NCBI GenBank assembly: GCA_963767245.1
Contig: CAVYDG010000022.1
Coordinates: forward strand, 186,001 to 250,000
Direction: 5' to 3'
DNA length: 64,000 bases
Origin: Roseiarcus sp963767245
GTDB taxonomy: Bacteria; Pseudomonadota; Alphaproteobacteria; Rhizobiales; Beijerinckiaceae
The translations under genes and the position numbers were made by a program. Numbering within the stretch: position 1 is the first letter of the stretch; each line of letters starts with the position of its first letter. Positions 29,029-39,000 of the stretch are shown piece by piece. The notes beneath the pieces are model-generated. The model searched no databases, was not told the DNA's origin, and saw only the letters and a list, made by a program, of their open reading frames with translations.

Positions 29029-31467
29029 CTACTTCGTGCCGGGCGTCGCGCTCGCGCCCCAGCTCCAGTTCCGGACCTCGGGCAAATCCTCGCCACGCTC
29101 GTCGATGTAATGCTTGTGCTCGATAAGCTTGTCGCGCATCGCCTGTTTCAAGTAGGCGCCCTTGCTGCCGAGGCGCGGTAGTTTATCGACGACATCTTGC
29201 ACCAGATGGAAGCGATCGATGTCGTTTTGCACTCGCATGTCAAACGCGGTCGTGATCGTGCCCTCCTCCTTGTAGCCGCGCACATAGAGGTTCCGGTTGG
29301 TTCGGCGATAGGTCAGTCCATGGACGAGCGACGCGTAGCCGTGAAAATTGAATATGATCGGCCGATCTTTAGTGAAGAGCGAGTCGTAGTCGGTCTCGCT
29401 CAGGCCATGCGGATGCTCCGCACAGGGCTGCAGTCGCATCAGATCGACAACATTGATGACCCGAATTTTCAAATCGGGCAGATGTTTGCGCAGGATGGAT
29501 ACGGCGGCCAGAACCTCAAGCGTCGGCGTGTCGCCGCAGCAAGCCATGACGACATCCGGTTCCGCGTCCTGGTCGTTGCTCGCCCATTGCCAGATACCGA
29601 CACCCTCGGTGCAATGAATCACGGCTTGCTCCATCGTCAGCCATTGCGGCAGCGCGTGCTTGCCGGCGACGACAACATTCACGTAGTGCCGACTGCGTAG
29701 GCAATGATCGAACACCGACAAGAGGCAATTGGCGTCCGGTGGCAGATAAACCCGAACGATGTCCGCCTTCTTGTTGATCACGTGATTGAGAAAGCCGGGG
29801 TCCTGATGGGTGAAGCCATTGTGGTCCTGCTGCCAGACGTGCGAGGCGAGGAGGTAGTTCAACGATGCGATCTTGCGGCGCCAAGGCAGTTCAAGTGTGA
29901 CCTTCAGCCATTTCGCATGCTGGCTGAACATCGAATCGACGATGCGGATGAAGGCCTCATAACTGTTGAACAGCCCATGTCGGCCCGTCAACAGATAGCC
30001 CTCGAGCCACCCCTCGCATTGATGCTCGCTCAGCATCGAATTGAGAACGCGACCCTGCGGCGCGAGAAACTCGTCATCGTCGACTTCGCGGGCGTCCCAT
30101 TGGCGATTGGTGACCTCGAAGACGTCGCCGAGAAGATTGGACAGCGTCTCGTCCGGACCGAAGATGCGGAAATTGCGCTTGTCTTCGTTCCGGCGCGTGA
30201 CGTCGCGCAGGAATTTTCCTAGCACCAAGGTGTCTTGTGCGCTGACCGAGCCTGGGGTCGGGATTGAAACCGCATGGTCGCGGAAGTCCGGCATTTGCAA
30301 ATCGTGCAGGAGAATGCCGCCGTTGGCATGCGGATTGGCTCCCATCCGGCGGGCGCCCTTCGGCGCGAGCTCGGCGAGTTCGGCTCTTAGCGTTCCGTTC
30401 GCATCGAAGAGCTCTTCCGCTTTGTAGCTCTTCATCCAGCTTTCGAGGAGCTTGACATGGTCGGGATGCCCGGCGTCGACGAGCAGGGGAACCTGATGGG
30501 CCCGAAACGTCCCCTCGATCTTCAAGCCGTCGACGATCTTCGGCCCGGTCCAGCCCTTGGGCGAACGGAGGACGATCATCGGCCAGCGCGGCCGCGCGGG
30601 GTCTTTGTTTTCTCGCGCTCTCTTCTGGATTGCGTGGATCTGGGCGACGGCTTTTTCGACCGTCGCCGCCATCAGCCTGTGCATCGTCTCTGGACTGTCG
30701 CCCTCGACGAAGAGCGGCGTCCACCCGCAACCACGAAAGAACTGTTCCAATTCCTCGTGCTCGACGCGGGCGAAAACCGTCGGGTTGCTGATCTTGAATC
30801 CGTTGAGGTGCAGGATCGGCAGCACCGCCCCGTCCGTGATCGGATCCAAAAATTTGTTGGACTGCCAGGCGGTCGCCAACGGGCCCGTTTCGGCCTCGCC
30901 GTCGCCGACGATGCACGCGACGATGAGCCCCGGATTGTCGAACGCGGCGCCGAAGGCGTGGCTCAGCGAATATCCGAGTTCGCCGCCCTCGTGAATGGAG
31001 CCGGGCGTGGTCGGCGCGACATGGCTCGAAATCCCGCCAGGAAACGAGAACTGTTTGAACAGCCGCTTCATTCCGGCTTCGTCCTGGCTGATGTCGGGAT
31101 AGATTTCGCTGTAGCTGCCCTCGAGATAGGTGTTGGCGACCAGAGCCGGCCCGCCGTGGCCTGGACCGGCGATGTAGATCATGTCGAGATCATTGAGGCG
31201 GATCGCCCGGTTCAAATGGACGTAGATGAAATTCTGCCCCGGTGTCGTTCCCCAATGCCCGACCACGAGCGGCTTGACATGCGCCAGCGTCAGAGGCTCG
31301 CGCAACAGCGGATTCGCGTAGAGATAGATCTGACCGACCGAGAGGTAGTTGGCGGCGCGCCAGTAGGCGTCGAGCTGCTGACATTCATGTGTGTCCAATG
31401 CCCCCTGCCCCCTTGCAGAGGAGTCCTCGGGGACGGGCACGTCTCGCGGTAAAACGGGAACGTTCAT
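29029..31467 (-). CDS. xfp: Phosphoketolase (xylulose-5-phosphate/fructose-6-phosphate)
   Basis: This 812-residue protein is a full-length phosphoketolase: GHWGTTPGQNFIYVHLNRAI, IYIAGPGHGGPALVANTYLE, the ThDP-binding GDGEAETGPLATAWQSNKFL, and GYASLVHGLTYRRTNRNLYV near the end. It splits xylulose 5-phosphate or fructose 6-phosphate with phosphate to acetyl phosphate plus glyceraldehyde 3-phosphate or erythrose 4-phosphate, a carbon-efficient route used under low oxygen or stress. Its start lies 38 bases after the slipin stop, so the two probably share a transcript driven from the FixJ-like box at 32485. Confidence 0.95.
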   Translation of the reverse strand: MNVPVLPRDVPVPEDSSARGQGALDTHECQQLDAYWRAANYLSVGQIYLYANPLLREPLTLAHVKPLVVGHWGTTPGQNFIYVHLNRAIRLNDLDMIYIAGPGHGGPALVANTYLEGSYSEIYPDISQDEAGMKRLFKQFSFPGGISSHVAPTTPGSIHEGGELGYSLSHAFGAAFDNPGLIVACIVGDGEAETGPLATAWQSNKFLDPITDGAVLPILHLNGFKISNPTVFARVEHEELEQFFRGCGWTPLFVEGDSPETMHRLMAATVEKAVAQIHAIQKRARENKDPARPRWPMIVLRSPKGWTGPKIVDGLKIEGTFRAHQVPLLVDAGHPDHVKLLESWMKSYKAEELFDANGTLRAELAELAPKGARRMGANPHANGGILLHDLQMPDFRDHAVSIPTPGSVSAQDTLVLGKFLRDVTRRNEDKRNFRIFGPDETLSNLLGDVFEVTNRQWDAREVDDDEFLAPQGRVLNSMLSEHQCEGWLEGYLLTGRHGLFNSYEAFIRIVDSMFSQHAKWLKVTLELPWRRKIASLNYLLASHVWQQDHNGFTHQDPGFLNHVINKKADIVRVYLPPDANCLLSVFDHCLRSRHYVNVVVAGKHALPQWLTMEQAVIHCTEGVGIWQWASNDQDAEPDVVMACCGDTPTLEVLAAVSILRKHLPDLKIRVINVVDLMRLQPCAEHPHGLSETDYDSLFTKDRPIIFNFHGYASLVHGLTYRRTNRNLYVRGYKEEGTITTAFDMRVQNDIDRFHLVQDVVDKLPRLGSKGAYLKQAMRDKLIEHKHYIDERGEDLPEVRNWSWGASATPGTK

Positions 31468-31504
31468 TGTCGTTGTGCCTCTCGCGCAGCCACGGAAATG
31501 GCGT

Positions 31505-32338
31505 TCAATGTTCCAGGGGACTTTCCAAGCCGGGAGCCGTTTTGTCCGACCCGTTGGGGCGCGGCATCGAGCGATCCGCTTTCTCGATGATCTCGAGGAA
31601 GGGCTTCATGATGTCGATGGGCATGGGGAAGACGACCGTCGAGTTCTGCTCGGCGCCTATTTCGGTCAGCGTCTGGAGGTAACGGAGCTGCATCGCAGCG
31701 GGAATGCTGCCGAGGATCTTGGCGGCGTTGACGAGCGTCTGCGAGGCCTGGAACTCCGCCTCGGCGTGGATCACTTTGGCGCGCCGGTCGCGTTCGGCCT
31801 CGGCCTGCTTGGCGATCGCCCGCACCATGTTGTCGGTCAATTCGACGGTTCTGATCTCGACATTGCTGACCTTGATGCCCCAAGTCTCGGTTTGCGCGTC
31901 TAGAATGCTCTGGACGTCGGCGCTGAGCTTCTTGCGCTCGGAGAGCATCTCGTCGAGCTCGTGCTGGCCTAGCACAGCGCGCAAGGTCGTCTGGGCCAGC
32001 ATGTTCGTGGCCGGCAGATAGTTCTGGACCTTGATGATCGCCCGTTCGGGATTGACGACGTTGAAGTAGAGCACTGCGTCGACTTTCATCGAAACATTGT
32101 CGTGGGAGATGACATCCTGGCTCGGGATTTCAATGACTTGAATGCGCAAGTCCACCCGCACCATCTCCTGGATGAAGGGGAGCAGCAGGACGAGGCCCGG
32201 GCCCTTGACCCGCTCAAAGCGGCCCAAGGTGAAGACGACGGCCCGTTCGTATTCACGCAGGATGCGAACGGAGGCGATCAGGCAAACGACGACAGCGAAA
32301 AGGACGAAATAGACGAGGAGGGCTTCAACGGAAAACAT
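31505..32338 (-). CDS. Slipin (stomatin-like SPFH/Band 7 protein)
   Basis: The 277-residue protein begins with one membrane helix (VEALLVYFVLFAVVVCLIAS). The SPFH domain follows: YERAVVFTLGRFERVKGPGL, VDLRIQVIEIPSQDVISHDN and AEAERDRRAKVIHAEAEFQA. It then has a coiled C-terminal part. Slipins are membrane scaffolds in bacteria, with roles in stress and lipid-domain organisation; in some bacteria they pair with an NfeD-like protease, absent here. It heads a probable slipin-xfp unit. Confidence 0.9.
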   Translation of the reverse strand: MFSVEALLVYFVLFAVVVCLIASVRILREYERAVVFTLGRFERVKGPGLVLLLPFIQEMVRVDLRIQVIEIPSQDVISHDNVSMKVDAVLYFNVVNPERAIIKVQNYLPATNMLAQTTLRAVLGQHELDEMLSERKKLSADVQSILDAQTETWGIKVSNVEIRTVELTDNMVRAIAKQAEAERDRRAKVIHAEAEFQASQTLVNAAKILGSIPAAMQLRYLQTLTEIGAEQNSTVVFPMPIDIMKPFLEIIEKADRSMPRPNGSDKTAPGLESPLEH

Positions 32339-32484
32339 GACCGGGACCCTTTCCTCTGATCGGTCCCCGCTGGCTTCGGACAGGGCGGCTCAATCGACGC
32401 GGGGAGGCGTTTCGACTAAATCCAGCGCGCAGGGGTTCTGAATAGAGGCTTGTGATGGCCACAGGGCTTAATGATGGGCCAGCG

Positions 32485-32498
32485 TCGGATTCTACTCA
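32485..32498 (-). promoter_or_regulatory. FixJ-like box upstream of slipin-xfp
   Basis: On the reverse strand it reads TGAGTAGAATCCGA, pointing at the slipin gene; 146 bases separate it from the start codon (32338). Confidence 0.6.
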
Positions 32499-32622
32499 TG
32501 ACTGATCACGCTGGAGGGCGGAGCAACCTTTGAGGACAAATAACGGGACAAATCAGACCTTCCGTCGGGCCGGCTCGGATCGTGCGACGAGTTCAACAAA
32601 TTGCCTGCTGCTCCGCGGCAAT

Positions 32623-32832
32623 CTAGCAACCAATGTGCAACGAAAACTCGCTCCGCTTTCCGCGGTCGTCGGGATGAAAGGCTGCCGATTGCGTGTCGCT
32701 TCGGTCGTCCGACGACATCTCGGCGCCGCTCAGTTCAAAACTCTTGCCATTGTCATCAGTCACCCTGACCCACTGCAACATGAACTTCTCTTTGAGCTGC
32801 TTCCAACTCACTTGGATTCGATCCCAGTTCAT
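32623..32832 (-). CDS. CsbD-like small stress protein, degenerate
   Basis: From ATG 32832 the product reads MNWDRIQVSWKQLKEKFMLQ, close to the CsbD start (usually MNWDRIEGNWKQLKGKVKE). The rest (about 69 residues in total) no longer has the repeated GKxE pattern, so this copy may be damaged or diverged. An upstream in-frame ATG at 32850 would add 6 residues. CsbD proteins are general-stress proteins of unknown biochemical role. A FixJ-like box lies about 60 bases upstream. Confidence 0.6.
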   Translation of the reverse strand: MNWDRIQVSWKQLKEKFMLQWVRVTDDNGKSFELSGAEMSSDDRSDTQSAAFHPDDRGKRSEFSLHIGC

Positions 32833-32892
32833 GAACGCCTCCTGCGCCATCGCTCAGCGCATTGAGGCGCCATGAATTGGGGCGTGCAAGAA

Positions 32893-32906
32893 TCGGAATC
32901 TACTCA
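32893..32906 (-). promoter_or_regulatory. FixJ-like box upstream of CsbD-like gene
   Basis: Reverse strand reads TGAGTAGATTCCGA, oriented to the CsbD-like gene. Beside it (32903-32923) is a GC hairpin, GGCGGC-CGTTTCA-GCCGCC, which is distal to the gene. Confidence 0.65.
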
Positions 32907-33026
32907 GGCGGCCGTTTCAGCCGCCCTCATCCCGAAGCGCCCCAATGTCCAAGATTCTGGAACTACCCGCGACGGTGAGGGATCCCAAGGGCCGCCGAGA
33001 CTCCATTCGCGAGCGAGCGGCGACTG

Positions 33027-36000
33027 TCAGCCAAGTCGCACGTTGATCCTGTGTTGACCCCCGTCGTCCAAGAGCGCCACGAGGAGCGGGCGTTCGGAGA
33101 TCCCAACTCCGTCTACTTCTGCGAAGGTGACGCCCCGACTGACGCCGTTCGGGTTCTCGACGGAAATCGAGTATCGCGCGGTTCGATATTTCACCGTCGC
33201 CTCGTAGTGGCCCCAACCCTTGGGAATGCAAGGGTCGACTGACAAGAACGGTCCGCGGAATCGCAGGCCGAGCAGGCTCTCGACCCCCGCGCGCTGCAGC
33301 CAGCCAGCCGAGCCCGTGTACCAGGTCCAGCCCCCGCGCCCGACATGCGGCGCTGTCGAGTAGATGTCGGCGCAAACGACATAGGGCTCGACTTTGTAGC
33401 GATACGCGTCGGCTCGGGTTCGCGAGTGGCTGATGGGGTTGAGCAGTGAGAAAAGCTCGGCCGCCTTGTCGCCGTCGCCGAGCGCGGCGAACGCCATCAC
33501 CGACCAGGTCGCCGCGTGCGTGTATTGGCCGCCGTTCTCGCGAACGCCGGGCGGATAGCCCTTGATGTACCCCGGATCGTGCGTCGTCTTGTCGAATGGA
33601 GGCGCGAACAACAGCGCCAGTCCGTCCTCGCGCCGAATTAGCTGTTTGTTGAGCGAGGCCATCGCACGGGCGGCGCGATCGGGCGGCGCGGCGCCCGACA
33701 ATACGGCCCAGGATTGCGCAATGGAATCAATCCGGCATTCGTCGTCCGCTCCCGAACCGAGCCGCGCGCCGTCATCGAAATAGCCCCTGCGATACCATTC
33801 GCCGTCCCATGCTTCGCGCTCGATGGCGGCTTTCAGCGCGTCCGCGTGCGCCGTCCATGTTTCCGCTCGCTTCGTCTCGTTGCGCGCCAGCGCCAATGAC
33901 GCAAAGGCCGTGAGCGCCGCTTGCAGGAACCATCCGAGCCAGACGCTCTCGCCCTCGCCCTTTTCTCCCACCCGGTTCATGCCGTCGTTCCAGTCCCCTG
34001 TGCCAATGAGCGGAAGCCCATGCCGGCCCACGGCCAGACTTGCATCGAGCGCAACCGCACAATGCTCGAAGAGAGTGGCGGTCTCTCGCGAAACTGTCGG
34101 CTCGAAGAAGCGATCCGTTTCGCCCGCTTCGAGCCGCGCGCCCTCGAGAAAAGGAATCAATTCGTCGAGTACAAGCGTGTCGTTCGTTGTTTCGATATAT
34201 TGAGCGACCGCATAAGCCAGCCAGGCCCGATCGTCGGAGATTCGGGTCCGAACGCCTTGGCCGGAATGAGGCAGCCACCAATGTTGGACGTCGCCCTCGG
34301 CAAACTGGCGGGCGGCCGCGCGCAGCAGGTGTTCGCGCGTCAGATCGGGCCGGGCCGCGGCAAGCGCCATGCCGTCCTGCAGTTGATCCCGAAAGCCATA
34401 GGCGCCGCTCGCTTGATAGAACGCCGAGCGCGCCCAAATCCGGCACGTGAGCGTCTGGTAGAGCAGCCAGCCATTGAGCATAAGATCCATCGCGCGGTCG
34501 GGCGTCTTGACCTCGATCGCGCTCAAAATCTCATCCCAGGAGCGCGCAATGTCTGCTTCCAAGGCGTCGAGATCGGCGGCGCGAATGGCCAGGATCGCGG
34601 CGCGCGCGTCCTCGCGCGTTGCAGCCTCTCCCAGAAAGAACACGACTTCAGCCACGCTCCCTGGCTGCAATTCCAGTTTGGTGCGCATCGCGGCGCAAGG
34701 GTCCAAGGCGGCGCCAACCTTGTTGGACAGCGGCGACGCGCTCGCGAGTGCGCCCGGATTGGCGAGCGTCCGATTACGGCCTATGAACTCTCGACGATCG
34801 CCCGTCCAATCGCACTGGGCGCCCCGCATGTCGGCAAAAGCGACACGCGAACCGAAAGCAATATTCGAGGGATTGCGCGCGAAGATCGCGCCGGTCGTCG
34901 CATCGGTCTCGGTTTCGACAAATGCGAGAGTGGCGGATCTCGACGCGCCGAGCACCCACTCGACATAGGCGGTCACGCTGAGATGGCGGGTCAGGTTCGA
35001 TTTGTTCGTCAACCGGAGGCGCGATATCTTGATCGATCCTTCGATGGGCACGTACTGAAGAAGATTGGCGGAGATTCCGTGGCCGGTATGCTCGAAGCGG
35101 CTATAACCCCGACCATGACGGGCGACATAAGTCGCCGAGGGCTCGCGGATGGGAATCGCTGTCGGACTCCAGACCTCGCCCGTTTTGTCGTCGCGCACGT
35201 AGAAAGCCTCGCCCGGGGAATCGCTGACAGGATCGTTAGACCACGGGGTGAGCTGGTTTTCGCGGCTATTGGCAGACCAAGTGTAGCCGCTGCCTTCGGT
35301 CGCGGTCTGGAAGCCGAAGCTTGGATTGGCGATGACGTTGATCCAGGGCGCCGGTGTCGCTTGGCCCGGCCCGAGTATCGTCACATATTCCTTGCCTCCT
35401 GCCGCAAATCCTCCCAGCCCGTTGAAGAACTCCAGCTCGGGCGTACGCAGCGCCGCAAGTCGCTCGGGGCGAGCCATAGGGGCTTCTTTGACCGGACGCA
35501 TGGGCTCGATCGGGTTCACGATGCGATCGAGTTGATCAGAAAGGCTTCCTTGCTGCGCCACAAGCACAATGCGGGCGGCAGAGACAAGCAGCGAACGCGA
35601 CTCGGCGGGGATCCGGTCCGCCCGAAGAACGAAGACCCGGCCTAGCCGCGGATCGATCCCGGGAGCGGGCCGCGATTGACTCGCGCGCACCAGCGTTTCG
35701 ATCGCAACCTGAAGGTCCTGCACATATGACGATTTGCGCTCGTTCAGGATGACGAGATCGACAGCGAGCTGCTTCATCCGCCAATATTCATGAGCTTGCA
35801 GCACCTGCCGAGCGACGCTGAGAATTCTCGATCTCGGCGATTCGCAATAGCACGATCGGCAGATCGCCCGAGATGCCCTGAGACCACAGACCCGATTGCG
35901 GACCTGAACCGCGCCGGATGACATCCGATGGGGGCCGCAGATCGCGGCCAGCGAAGATGACGTGGCTTGCAAGGCTTTGAAAAAGTCCGGCTTCGCCGGG

Positions 36001-39000
36001 GTTGACGCCAAGGTGGTGGAGTTGCACCTGCGCCTGAGTCCACGCAAGCGTCGTTGCGCGCTCATAGGCCGCTGCATCCCGATGTTTGTCGATGCAATCC
36101 AAGAGCGCCGCGCGTGTCCCCGCCGCCATGGTCCAGAAGGCGACACGAACCGTGGCTCCAGCCGCCACGCGAACACGACGGCGCAACGCGAAAATCGGAT
36201 CGAGCACGGCTCCGACCGAATTGGTCAACGGCCGCGCATCCACCATTGCGATCGGCGCGCTTACGCCGTGTCCGCGGCCAAGGAAGCGCGCCCTGTCGGT
36301 TTCGAACGTCGGCTTGCCCACCGCTTCGCCATTCGCGACGCTGAGATGCGCCGCCCAAATTTCGGGTTCCGAAGGGTTCCGCTTTCGGCGCATCGCGAGG
36401 ATCGCGCCGAAGTCCGCAAGATATTCGGTCTCGACGAACAGCTTTGCGAAGACCGGATGGGCGAGATCGGCCCCTTGCGGCCCCAATGCGAGTTCGGAAT
36501 AGGATGTGATCTCGATTTCGCGCGCCCAGCTTCCCGTGTTTGCGATGGACACCCGACGAACCTCGGCGTCGTCTTCGGCCGAAACCAGCATTTCAAGCTT
36601 TGTCGTCAGATTCCCGTCGCGGCGGGTGATCTCGACGCGATCCTCGCTGAAATCGACGGCATATTCATCGGGCTCGGCACCGGTCGGCTGAAAACCGGCC
36701 GACCAGACGACGCCGCTCCGGGTGTCCCGAAGAAAGATATAGGAGCCGCTATCGTCTCGGGTGGCGTCCTCTCGCCATCGCGTGATTGCCAGTTCGCCCC
36801 ACCGACTGTATCCGGACCCGGCAGCGGTCAACATGACGGCATAACTTCCATTGGAAAGAAGCTGTGTCGCTGGCGTGGATTGATGAACGGAAACGATTTT
36901 TCGCCCGCCCGATGGATCCACGTCGCCGGCGCGCGCGCCAGACTTGACTTCCGTCGCCCATGGCCGCGTCGAGGCGACCTCCCGAGGAACCCGCTCCTGC
37001 AGCAACAATTCCGTCGCCCGAATGATCGGCTCGGCATGGAAGCGCTCCCGCATCGCGCCATCGAAGACGGTGTTGGCGATCCCGGCGACCGTCATGCCTT
37101 GATGATGCGCCATGAATGCGCGAACGAGAGCGAAGCGCTCGCCCTCCTGAACCCGCTTGGGGGTAAAATCCACCGCCTCGTAGAATCCAAACCGGCCCCG
37201 TGCGCCCATTGTCGCCAGTCGTTTGAAATTCGCGGCCGCGGCCGAGGGATCAACCATGGTCGCTAAGCCGGTCGCATAAGGCGCGATGACGCGATTTTCG
37301 CCCAATCCCCGTTTCAGTCCGAGACCCGGCACGCCAAAATTGGAATATTGATAGGTCAATTCCAGATCGCGGGCATTGTAGGCGGATTCCGAAATCCCCC
37401 ACGGCAACCCGAGTTTTTCGCCATACTCGATCTGACGGCGCACAACGAGCCGATCCGTCTGCTCCAGCAAGCTCCCCGCGGGCGCGCGCATGACGAGCGG
37501 CGGCATGAGATATTCGAACATTGAACCCGACCAGGAGATCAGAGCCGCGCCGCGGGAGACCGGCGTCGCCGCGCGGCCGAGCCGGAACCAGTGTCGGGCG
37601 GGTATGTCTCCTTTGGCGATCGCGAAGAAACTCGCCAGCCGCGCTTCTGACGCTAGGAGGTCATAGCAATTGGGATCCAGGGCGGATTCGGAAACGAGAA
37701 ATCCGATCGACAACAATTGGCGCGGTCGGTCGAAGAGAAAGCCAAACTCCATGTCCATCGCCATCGCGCGGAACGCGTCCTCCAGCACGAGCAGCCGGGC
37801 CTCACGGGAAGCGCTCGTCGCAGCCGAAAACTTGTGATCCGCGCGATGCGCCTCGATCGCGGTCAGGCTCGCTTTCGCCCAGTACAAGAGATCCGATCCG
37901 CTCCCATCGCTCCGCTCGAGCGCAATCGCGCCGGCGATGTCGACCATGATTGCAGCCTCGACGGCGAGTTCCGATAACTGAGTCGCGAGCGTCTCCTCTG
38001 ACGGAGCGTCGCTGGTAAGGGCCTTGGTCATCGCCGCAAGCGAATCGTCGAGTTGGCGCGGCGTCACCGTCTGAGTTCGGCGGCCGAGACGCAAATGGAC
38101 GGCGTGCTCAGCAGCTAGAGCGAGGGTGTCGGCGATTCCCGCTCGACGCGCCGCAGCGGCCATCGGCGATCGCCTCCACTCTTTGCAGGCATTCGCGATC
38201 GTTATGAGATGGCCGGCCAGATTGCCGCTGTCGACGGAGGAAACATATTTGGGCTCGAGCGCCTTGAGATCGCGAGTGTCGTGCCAGTTGTAGAAGTGTC
38301 CGCGAAAACGCGGCATGCGAGCCATTGTCGCAAGCGTCGCTTCCAGCCGTTCGATGGTTTGCGCCGTGCCAATCCAACCGAAGTCTCGGGCGCTGACGAC
38401 GGAAAGCAGGTACAAGCCGATGTTTGTCGGCGAGGTTCGGTGGGCGATCTCGGGTTTGGGATCCTCCTGAAAGTTGTCCGGCGGCAGCATATTGTCTTCC
38501 GCCGTCACAAACGTTTCGAAGAACCGCCAGGTGCGGCGTGCGATCTGACGCAGGGCCAGTGATTGGGTCTCCGAGATCTTCGCCATGGAATCGATGCGCG
38601 GAGGCAAGCTGACGTAACGAGCGACAGCGGGCGAAATCAGCCACAGCGCGACGAACGGCGTCGCAATCGGCCAACTTCCATGTCCGAATAGGAGCGCCAG
38701 AAGCAACATTGTCGCAGCGACGACAAACGTCCCCGACATTCGGACCGTAAATCCCGGCAGATCGAGACGCTTTGCCGCCGAAGCCTGCGCTGCGGGGGCC
38801 CACTCGAGCAGGTGTCGGCGACTGACGAAGAGCCGCCACATCGTCCGCGCGATGGCGTCGCCCATCAACCATGCCTGATCCGCCAGAAATGTGATATTCA
38901 ACGCTGACAGAGTCACAGCGAGGCGGAGATCCCCCGCAAGCGCTCGCAAATGCCCGGACACCGCAACTCCCGGGCGACGGCCCGGAATTGCCGAGATCAG

